A stretch of DNA of 64,000 nucleotides from Actinomycetes bacterium. Lineage in GTDB: Bacteria > Actinomycetota > Actinomycetes > Mycobacteriales > Mycobacteriaceae. Each line of letters opens with the position of its first letter. Position 1 is the stretch's first letter. Under the pieces are notes generated by a model. The model searched no databases, was not told where the DNA came from, and was given only the letters and a program-made list of their open reading frames with translations. Positions 32,815 through 41,690 of the stretch are shown piece after piece. A program made the position numbers and the translations under genes. The stretch is from assembly GCA_023461275.1 (NCBI GenBank), contig JAEYMI010000048.1:1-64000 (forward strand), in the 5' to 3' direction.

Positions 32815-33585
32815 ATGCTGCGTCGACACATTGTCCGGTGGTGTGCGGTGCTGGCTGTCGCGAGCACGATGACCGTCGGTTGTGGAACAGCGGGATCGCC
32901 CCAGGCCGTATCGTCGGCGTCACCGGTGATATCCGTATCACCGACGCTGCCGTCGAGTGTGGTGCCGCAGCCGGTCCTGTCGGTATCGAAGGCCGCCCGC
33001 GCGGTCGGCTTCGTCGACGTCCGTACCGTTGTGCCCGACGCCATCATCGATCTGCGATACGCGACGCCGAACAACTTCGTCGGCGTGGCCCTGTATCCGC
33101 GCAACGCCCGGTGCCTGGTCCATCAGTCGATGGCATCGGGACTGCGTACTGCGGCGCGAATCCTGCATGCCAGTGGTGAGCGGCTGGTGTTCTGGGATTG
33201 CTATCGGCCGCATGCGGTTCAGGTGCGGATGTTCCAGAAGGTGCCCGATCCGGCATGGGTCGCTGCCCCCGGCCAGTACTCGCGCAGCCATGAATCCGGC
33301 CGCTCAGTAGACGTCACCATGGCCTCACCCCGTCCCGACTGCCCGCCCACACGGCGCATCCACGACACATGTCTGGTGGAGATGGGGACCGGGTTCGATG
33401 ACTTCTCGCCTGCCGCAACAGCATTCGCCACCGACAAGGTCTCGGTCGTCGCACAACGCAATCGGGCCCGGTTGCGTCGCGCGATGGCCTCGGGGACCTT
33501 GTCGGCGTACACGGGCGAGTGGTGGCATTTCGACGGTGTGGGAGCCGACGTCCATCGGCCCATCATCAATGTTCCGGTGAACTGA
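32815..33585 (+). CDS. D-alanyl-D-alanine dipeptidase (VanX-type, M15D), lipoprotein, 256 aa
   Basis: The N-terminal signal ends in MTVGCGTAGS with the lipidation Cys at 23. The active-site residues of M15 dipeptidases are visible: Arg131 (WDCYRPHAVQ), His159 and Asp166 in SRSHESGRSVDV, Glu235 and His238 in GEWWHF. Four further Cys residues (100, 129, 176, 186) may form two disulfides outside the cytoplasm. VanX enzymes cleave D-Ala-D-Ala; a secreted lipoprotein version is more likely to act on peptidoglycan fragments than on cytoplasmic precursors (inference). Nothing else of a van cluster is present. ATG 32815 is the start. Confidence 0.88.
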   Translation: MLRRHIVRWCAVLAVASTMTVGCGTAGSPQAVSSASPVISVSPTLPSSVVPQPVLSVSKAARAVGFVDVRTVVPDAIIDLRYATPNNFVGVALYPRNARCLVHQSMASGLRTAARILHASGERLVFWDCYRPHAVQVRMFQKVPDPAWVAAPGQYSRSHESGRSVDVTMASPRPDCPPTRRIHDTCLVEMGTGFDDFSPAATAFATDKVSVVAQRNRARLRRAMASGTLSAYTGEWWHFDGVGADVHRPIINVPVN

Positions 33586-33598
33586 GACCGAGACCATC

Positions 33599-34606
33599 GT
33601 GTCGCTGACCGACCGGATCGACCGCTTCCAGAGGCGCTACCCGGCCAGTGGTTTCCCCCTCGCGGTGATCTACAAGTTCGTCGACGACCAGGGTGGTTAC
33701 CTCGCCGCGCTCATCACCTACTACGGCTTCATCTCGCTGTTTCCGCTACTGCTCGTCTTCACCTCGGTGCTCGGTATCGTGCTGCGTGACAATCCTGAAC
33801 TGCGCGAGCGCATCGTGGACTCCGCGCTGTCCCAGATCCCGGTGATCGGTGAGCAACTCGGACAGCCCGGCCAGCTGAGCGGCAGCGTCGGCACGGTCAT
33901 GATCGGTGTCGTCAGCGCCGTCTACGGTGGGCTCGGTGTGTCTGTCGCGATCCAGAATGCGATGAATGTGTCGTGGTCGGTACCGCGCAACAATCGGCCG
34001 AACCCGATCACTGTGCGGGTGCGCGGAGCGATGCTGCTCAGCACGGTGGGTCTCGCGATCATCGGCCTGACCGTGCTCAACAGTGTGGTGGGCAGGCTCG
34101 ACCTCGGGTCGGCGGGCTACTACCTGGCGATTCTGGGTTCGTTGGTGTTGACCTGCGGGGTGATGATCGTCGCTTTCCGGTTCGGCACGACCCGCAACGT
34201 CAGCATCCTCGACGTTCTTCCCGGTGCGCTCATCGCTGCCCTGGGATGGCAGGCGCTGCAGTCCTTCGGCAGCATCTACATCCAGCGGGTGATCGCCAAC
34301 GCCAGCGCCACCAATGGTGTGTTCGCCGTGGTGTTGGGTTTGATGGCGTTTCTCTACGCCTCGGCGCTGCTGATCGTGTTCTGCCTGGAGTTCAACGTCG
34401 TCCGGGTGGACAAGCTCTATCCGCGATCGCTCCTCACGCCATTCACCGACAACGTGGTGCTGACCCCGGGTGACGAAGCCGCCTACACAGCGCAGGCTCG
34501 CGCCCAGCGCAATAAGGGATTTCAGGACATCGACGTCACCTTCAACGACCCGCCGATCGATCACCCGCCGTCAGACGCCGGCGAAGTCCGGCCGCGCGAG
34601 GAGTGA
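33599..34606 (+). CDS. YihY/BrkB family membrane protein, 335 aa
   Basis: The family signature is present: GGYLAALITYYGFISLFPLL at 43-62, GTVMIGVVSAVYGGLGVSVA near 98-117, a polar loop, and four more membrane segments including LVLTCGVMIVAFRFGTTRNV and VVLGLMAFLYASALLIVFCL. Six transmembrane helices fit the family. The C-terminal tail is charged and cytoplasmic. The GTG start is at 33599, 13 nt after the VanX-like stop. Some homologues affect envelope integrity; no specific substrate is known. Confidence 0.88.
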   Translation: MSLTDRIDRFQRRYPASGFPLAVIYKFVDDQGGYLAALITYYGFISLFPLLLVFTSVLGIVLRDNPELRERIVDSALSQIPVIGEQLGQPGQLSGSVGTVMIGVVSAVYGGLGVSVAIQNAMNVSWSVPRNNRPNPITVRVRGAMLLSTVGLAIIGLTVLNSVVGRLDLGSAGYYLAILGSLVLTCGVMIVAFRFGTTRNVSILDVLPGALIAALGWQALQSFGSIYIQRVIANASATNGVFAVVLGLMAFLYASALLIVFCLEFNVVRVDKLYPRSLLTPFTDNVVLTPGDEAAYTAQARAQRNKGFQDIDVTFNDPPIDHPPSDAGEVRPREE

Positions 34607-34633
34607 CCGCGGCAATCGCCGGCATGCCTCGTC

Positions 34634-35995
34634 TCAGGGCAGCCGTGAGCAGTTCGACGGCGCGGGCTTACCCGCCAGCCGGTCGTTGACCCACCCGACG
34701 CCCTGCGACAAGCCTTGCATGAACGCCAGTCCGTGACCGGTCGCGGTACTGGGAAACAGAGTGGGAATCCATGCGGTGCGCTCGAATTGAACAGTGGCAC
34801 CCTGGGCGCACCAATCTGCTGCCATCTGCCGGATCTGCCCGATCGGCAGCACATCATCGCCGTTGCTGCCCGCGACGAGGACCGGTGCCCCGGGCCGAAG
34901 GTGACCGATCCGCTGTGCGTCGATGGCCGCGCGTAACGCCGGATGTGTGGCTATCACATCGCCCGCCGACCGGCCGGTCGTGGTGAGCATCGTCGACGGT
35001 CGGAACATATAGCGAACGGCCATCTCCCCCACGCACATTCCGGCCACCTCCCGAAGCATCCGATGCCCGGTCGCGTTCAGTGCGGCATCGATCTCGCCGC
35101 GGGTCTGCGGATAGTCGGCGTAAATGCCGTTGAGCACAAACCCGATCAGGCCCTGAGCCGAGCCACCCAGCCGCCCGCCGAACAGACCGCCGTCGACGGC
35201 CGGTGACGCCAGGGACCGTCGCAGGTCTGCGGGCGTACCACCGGTATACGAGCCGACGACCTTGAGCTCACCGGCATACCGGCTCTGTAGTTCGGCGGCT
35301 GCAGCCGCGCCACCGCCACCCTGTGAGAAGCCGAAGATGGCCACCGGGGTCTCAGGCGTCAATCCGCTACCGGCCAGATGTAGTGCCGCCCGGGCGGAGT
35401 CGAGCACCGCATGCGCTTCGGCTTGCCGGTTGAGGTAGTCGTGAACGTAGGCGGTGCCCAGGCCGTGGTAGTCGGTCATCACCACCGCCATGCCCTGCGC
35501 CAACAGGACATTGGCGGTGATCGACTCGTATCCGACGAACAAATCGGTGAGGGGACGATAGTGGATCAGCTCGCCGAACAGCTTCGACGGGGCGCACTGG
35601 TCGCCCTGCCCATAGGTGCCCGGCGCCACCGCGATCAACGGCCGCGGTCCTGGTCCGCGCCAGGGCAGTGTCGGCTTCAGGTAGGTTCCGGTGACAACGG
35701 TGGGTTGCCCGTGGGTGTCGTTGCTCCAGTACATGATTCGCTGAGCCGAAGCCGGCAATGGCCCGGTCTGACCGGGCACCGACAGGGCTAGATCGAAGGA
35801 CTGGGAACGAACGATGTCGCCGGGCTGCCCGTGCGTGCCGGTGGGAAGTGCGTAGAAGTCGTGCGGTGTCGCCGCGGCCTGCCCGGTCGACGAGGCCATT
35901 GCCGCAGTGGCGCAGAGGAATACCGCGACTCCGACGAACACGGAGTGCCAGAATCGAACTGCCCGTCGAGCTCCGTCACAGCCTTCGACCGTCAT
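34634..35995 (-). CDS. Secreted lipase (actinobacterial LIP family), 453 aa
   Basis: The N-terminal hydrophobic segment (FWHSVFVGVAVFLCATAAMA, residues 15-34) is a signal peptide ending before STGQAAATPHDFY. The mature protein has the GFSQGGGGAAAAAEL nucleophile elbow (Ser in GFSQG), VVMTDYHGLGTAYVHDYLNR, APVLVAGSNGDDVLPIGQIR with a catalytic Asp and STATGHGLAFMQGL with the His. This matches the fungal-type secretory lipase family (LIP) common in actinobacteria. ATG 35995 follows gggcgggagag. It is convergent with the YihY gene. It likely hydrolyses acylglycerols or esters outside the cell. Confidence 0.88.
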   Translation of the reverse strand: MTVEGCDGARRAVRFWHSVFVGVAVFLCATAAMASSTGQAAATPHDFYALPTGTHGQPGDIVRSQSFDLALSVPGQTGPLPASAQRIMYWSNDTHGQPTVVTGTYLKPTLPWRGPGPRPLIAVAPGTYGQGDQCAPSKLFGELIHYRPLTDLFVGYESITANVLLAQGMAVVMTDYHGLGTAYVHDYLNRQAEAHAVLDSARAALHLAGSGLTPETPVAIFGFSQGGGGAAAAAELQSRYAGELKVVGSYTGGTPADLRRSLASPAVDGGLFGGRLGGSAQGLIGFVLNGIYADYPQTRGEIDAALNATGHRMLREVAGMCVGEMAVRYMFRPSTMLTTTGRSAGDVIATHPALRAAIDAQRIGHLRPGAPVLVAGSNGDDVLPIGQIRQMAADWCAQGATVQFERTAWIPTLFPSTATGHGLAFMQGLSQGVGWVNDRLAGKPAPSNCSRLP

Positions 35996-36121
35996 CAGCT
36001 CTCCCGCCCCGTTGACACCGAATTCCAGGGACGATACGCCGAACCGGTAGCGGGAGGCGTCGAATAGCGATCTCGAGGCGCCCGTGCGGTTGGTTGTTGC
36101 CGCAGTCAGTTGCTGCGACAG

Positions 36122-36338
36122 TCAGTTGTCACCAGTGTCAGGCGCCGGTCGCAGGCGAATGATGACGCACTCGCCTTCGCGCCGCTGGATCCGACGGATG
36201 AGACCTTCGATGCAGATCAGGTCCGTCCGCAGCGATCCACACCGGCGCGTCGATCCGCTCGCCATTGGCGCGGTAGGTGCCCAGTGACACGAACTGCTGG
36301 GCACCTACCGAACGCCATTGCACGTCGCCCGATGACAC
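36122..36338 (-). pseudogene. Frameshifted short PPOX/F420-type flavin-binding protein
   Basis: A very good ribosome site (gaggagg) sits 5 nt before GTG 36338. The frame then gives QQFVSLGTYRANGERIDAPV followed by WIAADG, the usual first strands of PPOX-class F420- or FMN-dependent proteins. After Asp-Gly the frame loses sense. The natural-looking continuation (DLICIEGLIRRIQRREGECV and on to PDTGDN) lies in another register and stops at 36122. A single indel near 36220-36230 would join them. Even joined, the product is only about 72 residues, so the gene is also truncated. The family assignment rests on the N-terminal strands. Confidence 0.4.
36271..36310. repeat. Perfect 14-bp inverted repeat with 12-nt loop
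   Basis: CGGTAGGTGCCCAG (36271-36284) pairs exactly with CTGGGCACCTACCG (36297-36310). Flanking GGCG and CGCC can extend the stem beyond a two-base bulge. It lies in the 5' part of the PPOX-like frame and would form a strong hairpin in either strand. It may be coincidental coding sequence, a transcription attenuator or a scar; there is no U-tract. Confidence 0.6.
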
Positions 36339-36415
36339 AGTCGCCTCCTCGCGGATCCCTTACGGGTGTTTCCGTCAGCATAGGGCGACGATTGGCCGAG
36401 GCTGCTTGCGTCTGG

Positions 36416-37399
36416 TCAGGCGGCGAACACCTCGAGCCGTCGCGGCTGCTCGATCACCGAGTAGTGCGCGGCGTCGCCCTGCAGCACTTGACTCGGCTGA
36501 CCGTTGACATCGATCGGAACGTCGCCCGCGAGAGTGATCCGGTGCAGCTGACGCTTCTGGTTGCCGTAGTCGGCGATACCGTAGTGCTGGGTGGCGCGGT
36601 TGTCCCAGATCGCCACGTCGCCGAAGCTCCAGTTCCAGCGGAACGTGTTCTCCAGCTTGATGATCCGGTCCTGCAGGAGCTGGAACAGGGACGCGAACTC
36701 CGACGACTTGAGGCCGCGGAACTCCTTGGCGAAGTGTCCGAGGAGCAGGCTGCGTTCGCCGGTTTCGGGGTGCACTCGAACGACCGGGTGCAGGGTTTGA
36801 TATTCGGTGCTGGTGAATTCCTTGTAGTGTTCGGCCTTGTCCGCGACGTCGACGCCTCCCGACGGTTCCTTCTGGCCGACGTAGTCGTAGAGGTTGCTGT
36901 GCGTGGCCCACAGTTCTTCGGTCAACGCGCGCAACGGCTTCGGGAGCTGCTCGTAGGCGGCCACCGTCGACGCCCACGTCGTCGCACCGCCGTAGGCGGG
37001 CAGGGTGATCGGACGAAGAATCGATGCCTTCGGAATTCGGTCGACAAAGGTGACGTCGGAATGCCAACTGTTCGCCGCTCCCTCGATGGTCAGCAGTTGT
37101 GTTCCCCGCGAGGTGACGGTGGGATGCGGTGTGGTCGGGTCGCCGAGCAGCCGGGCGAAATCGTACTGGCCCTCATCGTCGAGGTGGTGCTGCTCGGTGA
37201 ACACGACGACCTTATTGCTGGCCAGGGCCAACCGGATGGCCTCCACCTGCTCGGCGGGGACGTCACCACCGAGACGAACACCGCTGATCCGTGCACCGAT
37301 GCTCTCACCGAGCTTGGTGACGGTGAGTGCCGCGTCGGAGTAGATCTTCTGGGCCTGTGCTTCGCGTTCGGGTCGGTGGTCGATCTGTGCGAGAGTCAT
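36416..37399 (-). CDS. TauD/TfdA-type Fe(II)/2-oxoglutarate dioxygenase (alkylsulfatase AtsK-like), 327 aa
   Basis: The facial triad is clear: His113-x-Asp115 (SWHSDVTF) and His272 (ATQHYGIADYG), with the 2-oxoglutarate-binding Arg at 287 (QLHRIT). SIGARISGVRLGGDVPAEQV at the N-terminus and LRPITLPAYGGATTWASTVA are typical of TauD/AtsK. Such enzymes hydroxylate the carbon next to the sulfate or sulfonate group, releasing sulfate or sulfite and an aldehyde. It lies 94 nt downstream of an arylsulfatase in the same orientation, which favours a sulfate-ester substrate. ATG 37399 is preceded by gaagggaattc. Confidence 0.9.
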   Translation of the reverse strand: MTLAQIDHRPEREAQAQKIYSDAALTVTKLGESIGARISGVRLGGDVPAEQVEAIRLALASNKVVVFTEQHHLDDEGQYDFARLLGDPTTPHPTVTSRGTQLLTIEGAANSWHSDVTFVDRIPKASILRPITLPAYGGATTWASTVAAYEQLPKPLRALTEELWATHSNLYDYVGQKEPSGGVDVADKAEHYKEFTSTEYQTLHPVVRVHPETGERSLLLGHFAKEFRGLKSSEFASLFQLLQDRIIKLENTFRWNWSFGDVAIWDNRATQHYGIADYGNQKRQLHRITLAGDVPIDVNGQPSQVLQGDAAHYSVIEQPRRLEVFAA

Positions 37400-37493
37400 T
37401 GTCGCTGAATTCCCTTCTCCATGGTTCTTTCATTTCCGCACGAATGGTGCCGATGATCGAGACTCTGATTCACAGTGAGTGCAACAGATGTCA

Positions 37494-39833
37494 TCAGTCG
37501 GCATGCTGTTCGGCGCTTTCCTCGATCGCGTCTTGGACATCGGCCGGAACGCGTACCGCACCTGGGCGGTACGTCACCGCTCGCAGCGCCGGACCAAAAC
37601 GGAAAACCCCTCTTCGCGAACGTAATTCGGGGTCGACGGGGCCACGCGCGTCGAGACCGACGGAGATGCCGGTCCATGGCGCCATACCGACCAGCTGGAA
37701 TTGCTCGGCCAGCTTGGCCAGCACCGATGTCTGGCCACCCGAGGTTGTCTCAATGGTGAAGTCCCAGCGCACCGACGGGGTTGCGACAGCTCGCACGGTG
37801 ATCCCGGTCGTGCCGGACGGCAGCGTCCCGGATACCCGAGCGAATCGTCCGTAGCTGTTGAACACGAAGAACAGCTCGCCGTGTTCGATGTAAAGCAGGT
37901 ATCCGCCCTGCGGGTCACCGTGTGCGACAAGGACTCCTTCGTCGTTGCTGGTCCAACCGTCGAGTTCGATGGCGATGTCGAAATCGCGGTAGGCGATCAG
38001 CCGACTCGACCGATACCGTTCCAGCGTGGGCGTACCGGCCAGAATACGTACCGGATCACTGAGACGATCCTCTGATGGCCGACGTCGGACCTGGTCTGCG
38101 GGCGAATCGAAGAGCGGGAACACGGTGTTCCGCCATGCCGCGTCGTCCCACGCCTGAGCAAGCTCGGCCACAACCTCTGGGCGCTCGGCGGCGAGGTCGC
38201 GAGTCTCGGCCGGGTCGTTGATGGCGTCGTAGAGCTGCCACTGCGGGTCATCGACCTTGCCCGGATCTGTGTGCAGCGACAACAACTTCCAGCCGTCACG
38301 GTAGAAACCACGGTGGCCACCGAACTCCGCGTACTGCTCGCGGTGGCTCGATCCGGCGCTGCGATCACGGAGGAATTTCGCGGCGCTCACACCGTCGCGT
38401 TCCTGTGCCGGATGGCCGAAACGAGTTGTCGGCGTCGGGATTCCGGCGAGGTCGAGCAGCGTGGGAGCGACGTCGGTGACGTAGGAGTACTGCCGTCGAA
38501 CACCGTTGTCGGCTGCCTCCCGCGAAAGACCCGCCGGCCAGGAGATGATGAACGGTACCCGCACCCCGCCGGCGAACGTCTGGCCCTTGTAGAACCGAAA
38601 CGGGGTGTTCGACGCCTGGCCCCAGCCGCGCGGGTAGTGCACGCCGAGTGCGGCCGTGCCGATCAGCTCCTCGTCGTGAGCAACGTCGCGGTCCCAGTCC
38701 GGTGGCACCGGACCGTGCACGAATTGGCTGAAGTACGAACGTGTTCCGACCGGACCACCCTCGGCGGTCGCACCGTTGTCCGAGGTGAACACGATGATGG
38801 TGTTGTCGAGTTCACCGAGCTCGGTGAGGGTGTCCACGATGCGGCCGAGGCTCTGATCGACACTGTCGACCATCGCCGCATAGACCTCCTGATACTTCTG
38901 GAAACGACGACGTTCCTCGTCGGTCAGCGACGACCACTCGAGTGCGTCATAGCCGGGCTCGGTGTTGCGTTCGGCGATCGGAGTGTCCTCGTCGAACAGC
39001 CCGGTCCGGACCTGCTCCGCGAATCGGCGGCGCCGCACCTCATCCCACCCGTCGGAGTACTTGCCGCGATGACGTGCCAGGTCGGATTCCTTGACCTGGT
39101 GCGGCCCGTGCATCGCGATGTGCGCGAAGTAGAGGAAGAACGGTTTGTCGGCGTCCTGGGCGCGCAGGGCCTTGATCTGGCCGATGGCGCGGTCGGTCAG
39201 GTCGTCGGTCACGTAGTAGTCGTCGGGATACTCCTCGATGTCGACCACCGAGTTGTCGGCGATCAGCTGATTCGGTGCGAAGAACGAGTTCAGGCCCTCG
39301 AGAGACCCGTAGTAGCTGTCGAATCCGCGCTGTAGCGGCCACGAGTCACGTGGCCGGCCCGGGCCCATGTTCGCGTCGCGCACCAGATGCCACTTACCCA
39401 CCGCGAAGGTCGCGTAGCCACTGGCCCGCAGGATCTCCGGCAGCGTGAGTACGTCGTCGGCGAGTTCGAGCCGGAGCCCGGGAAATCCCGGGTCGGAGTT
39501 GGCGACGCTGCCGTAGCCCGCCCGGTGCGGGTTGAGCCCGGTCAGCAACGCCGCACGGGCAGGCGAACACACCGGTGTCGTGTGATAGTTGCTCAGACGC
39601 AGGCCCCGATCGGCCAGCGCGTCGAGATTCGGGGTTGCGATCTCGGAGCCGAACGGCCCGATGTCGGAGTAGCCCATGTCATCGACCAGCACGACGACGA
39701 TGTTCGGCGCGTCGGGGCGGGTGGGCGACGGTTTCGGCCACCACGGCGTCGAATGCGACGATGTCCGACCAACAGTTCCTCCGAAATCCTGGTAGCCACG
39801 GGCACTTTCGGGTGGACTGTGGTGGATCGGCAT
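37494..39833 (-). CDS. Type I arylsulfatase (formylglycine sulfatase), 779 aa
   Basis: The sulfatase signature CSPARAALLTG places the formylglycine precursor at Cys89 (C-S-P-A-R), which needs a formylglycine-generating enzyme for maturation. The metal site residues Asp51-Asp52 lie in PNIVVVLVDDMGYSDIG. HIAMHGPHQVKESD and IIVFTSDNGATAEGG provide further metal ligands. The C-terminal third is the beta-rich domain of PAS-type large sulfatases. No signal peptide is evident, so it is cytoplasmic and the ester must be imported. ATG 39833 is preferred to TTG 39848. It is the first gene of a two-gene operon with the dioxygenase and is divergent from an ABC transporter. Confidence 0.92.
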   Translation of the reverse strand: MPIHHSPPESARGYQDFGGTVGRTSSHSTPWWPKPSPTRPDAPNIVVVLVDDMGYSDIGPFGSEIATPNLDALADRGLRLSNYHTTPVCSPARAALLTGLNPHRAGYGSVANSDPGFPGLRLELADDVLTLPEILRASGYATFAVGKWHLVRDANMGPGRPRDSWPLQRGFDSYYGSLEGLNSFFAPNQLIADNSVVDIEEYPDDYYVTDDLTDRAIGQIKALRAQDADKPFFLYFAHIAMHGPHQVKESDLARHRGKYSDGWDEVRRRRFAEQVRTGLFDEDTPIAERNTEPGYDALEWSSLTDEERRRFQKYQEVYAAMVDSVDQSLGRIVDTLTELGELDNTIIVFTSDNGATAEGGPVGTRSYFSQFVHGPVPPDWDRDVAHDEELIGTAALGVHYPRGWGQASNTPFRFYKGQTFAGGVRVPFIISWPAGLSREAADNGVRRQYSYVTDVAPTLLDLAGIPTPTTRFGHPAQERDGVSAAKFLRDRSAGSSHREQYAEFGGHRGFYRDGWKLLSLHTDPGKVDDPQWQLYDAINDPAETRDLAAERPEVVAELAQAWDDAAWRNTVFPLFDSPADQVRRRPSEDRLSDPVRILAGTPTLERYRSSRLIAYRDFDIAIELDGWTSNDEGVLVAHGDPQGGYLLYIEHGELFFVFNSYGRFARVSGTLPSGTTGITVRAVATPSVRWDFTIETTSGGQTSVLAKLAEQFQLVGMAPWTGISVGLDARGPVDPELRSRRGVFRFGPALRAVTYRPGAVRVPADVQDAIEESAEQHAD

Positions 39834-39927
39834 GTTGTTTCGTCCCAATCGATCTGGTGGTCAGGGGTTCTTCTCACACGGTCAAGGTCGTGCGACACAG
39901 CACCTTTCAGGTGGGACCGCAGGTTGT

Positions 39928-39949
39928 CAACAGTTAGACCGAACTGTTG
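39928..39949. promoter_or_regulatory. Palindromic operator candidate between sulfatase and transporter genes
   Basis: CAACAGTT (39928-39935) and AACTGTTG (39942-39949) form a perfect 8-bp dyad separated by agaccg. It sits in the 261-nt divergent spacer, 94 nt from the sulfatase start and 145 nt from the transporter start, and could coordinate both units. No regulator gene lies nearby. Confidence 0.55.
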
Positions 39950-40094
39950 GCGAAACCCGTTCATCACTTGGCATTCGGGCCCTTGGTTATTCACAGTTGT
40001 GGCACTTGACCAGACGCACCAATTGACCGACTCGGTGTGTTCAGTGCCATCGAATCGCCACCCGTCCAGTAGTCCTCACGGAAGAGCCTCATTC

Positions 40095-41690
40095 ATGCCC
40101 GGACCTCGTCCACGTGCACTGTGTGCCTTGTTGCTTGCCATCGTCACCGTCGTGGTGCTCGGTGGGTGCGAGTCAGCGGTGTCCGAACAACAGGACGCGG
40201 GTGCTCGGTCCGCGGCGCCCGGCGATCGGGTGCCGCGGGGAGGAGATCTGCGGATCGGTGTGCTCGGCGACCTCAGCCCGAAGGCGTTCTTGCAGATCGG
40301 CACCGGCAATCTCGCCGGGCAGGTCGTGTCGAATGTGTACGACACCCTGATCCGATACAACCGCGATGACCTGGGTGTGCGGCCCGCGCTGGCCACCGGA
40401 TGGCAGGCCGCACCCGACGGTCTGTCACTGGCCCTCAACCTGCGGCCGGACGTCACATTTCACAATGGGCGACCATTCGTCTCGGCCGACGTCGAACGGT
40501 CGTTGAAGGCCTACCTCGCCGGTCCCTGGACTCCGCAGTTCAAACGAACCGCGGCCGCCATCACGTCGTATGACACCTCCGATCCGCATCGCGTCGTGCT
40601 GCGGTTCGAGCATCCCCTCAGCAACATCTTCGACCTGCTGGATTCGGCACCGATACTCGACGCCGATTCACTGGATCAGCTCAGGGCCGGCAAGGAGTTC
40701 ATCGGTACGGGACCGTTCAAATTCTCATCCTGGCAACCGAATTCAACGCTGAAGTTGGAGCGCAACGACGCCTACTGGGGTGGTTCCCCGAACCTGGCAT
40801 CGGTCACCTTTGTGATCATCGCGAATCAGCAGGCGCTGGCCACCCGCCTGCGCACCGGACAGATCGATGTGGCGTACGGGCTGAACTACCACGACCAACA
40901 ATTGGCCACCTCGCGCTACGGTTTCAAGGGCGTGACGTTCTCCGGTGCCGAACAGCAGGAGTACGTCGGCATCAATGTCAATCATCCCGAACTCGCCGAC
41001 GTGCGATTGCGACAAGCGATTGCCTACGCCGTCGACCGGTCGCGCATCATCACCGATGTCTTCCGCGAGAGTGGATACGTGGTCAATGTGCCGTGGCCGA
41101 AATGGTCTCCGGCATACCGGGAGTCGCTGAACACGACCTATTCGCGCAACGTTCAGAAGGCGCGTGAGCTTGTCCGGCAGCATGGCCCCGTTGCCCCGAT
41201 CCCCCTGGACTACTCCACTCAGGACGTCGACAAGGTGGTGGCCGAAATCGTTCAGTCGAACCTGAAAGACGTGGGCATTCCGGTCACCTTGGTGCCCAAC
41301 GATCAAACGCAACAGTCCGCCAAACTCATCGGGGCCAAGTTCGACGGAATCTGGTTGCTACAGCACGCTTTTGCGCAGTTCACCCCGTCCACGCTGGCGG
41401 TGTCGGCGTATCCGTTCAACGCGGCGAAGAACTCATCGAACTACCTCAACCCCGACTACGCAGCCGCGGCGACCGCCGCGTGGACCACACCGGACCCGAA
41501 CTCTCCCGCCGCTCTGACCGCATATCGGCAGCTCGACGACATCTGGCTGCGCGACCTGTTCCTCGTCGAGATCGGAGTGGTGCTCAAGAAGATCGCCACT
41601 TCACCGGCCGTCGGCAACGTGGACTGGGACCGTCGCGGCCAATTGCACCTGCAAGGAACCTATCTCACCACCAACGGACGGACATCCTGA
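40095..41690 (+). CDS. ABC transporter substrate-binding lipoprotein (Opp/Dpp type, SBP family 5), 531 aa
   Basis: The lipoprotein signal (ALLLAIVTVVVLGGC) places the lipidated Cys at 25. SBP_bac_5 features follow: GGDLRIGVLGDLSPKAFLQI, DLGVRPALATGWQAAPDGLS, LNLRPDVTFHNGRPFVSADV, KEFIGTGPFKFSSWQPNSTL and RLRQAIAYAVDRSRIITDVF. ATG 40095 is the start, with ggaagag upstream. It overlaps the permease gene (TGATG), leading a four-gene transporter operon. Because it diverges from an arylsulfatase and a 2-oxoglutarate dioxygenase, the ligand is more likely a sulfated organic compound than a peptide (inference). Confidence 0.9.
   Translation: MPGPRPRALCALLLAIVTVVVLGGCESAVSEQQDAGARSAAPGDRVPRGGDLRIGVLGDLSPKAFLQIGTGNLAGQVVSNVYDTLIRYNRDDLGVRPALATGWQAAPDGLSLALNLRPDVTFHNGRPFVSADVERSLKAYLAGPWTPQFKRTAAAITSYDTSDPHRVVLRFEHPLSNIFDLLDSAPILDADSLDQLRAGKEFIGTGPFKFSSWQPNSTLKLERNDAYWGGSPNLASVTFVIIANQQALATRLRTGQIDVAYGLNYHDQQLATSRYGFKGVTFSGAEQQEYVGINVNHPELADVRLRQAIAYAVDRSRIITDVFRESGYVVNVPWPKWSPAYRESLNTTYSRNVQKARELVRQHGPVAPIPLDYSTQDVDKVVAEIVQSNLKDVGIPVTLVPNDQTQQSAKLIGAKFDGIWLLQHAFAQFTPSTLAVSAYPFNAAKNSSNYLNPDYAAAATAAWTTPDPNSPAALTAYRQLDDIWLRDLFLVEIGVVLKKIATSPAVGNVDWDRRGQLHLQGTYLTTNGRTS

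Noticed and set aside
32815..33585. Vancomycin resistance cluster
   Set aside because: No VanH, VanA-type ligase or VanRS genes are nearby, and the protein is exported.
36090..36128. Two copies of CAGTCAGTTG upstream of the lipase gene region
   Set aside because: Short, imperfect context and no matching copies at related genes; too weak to call an operator.
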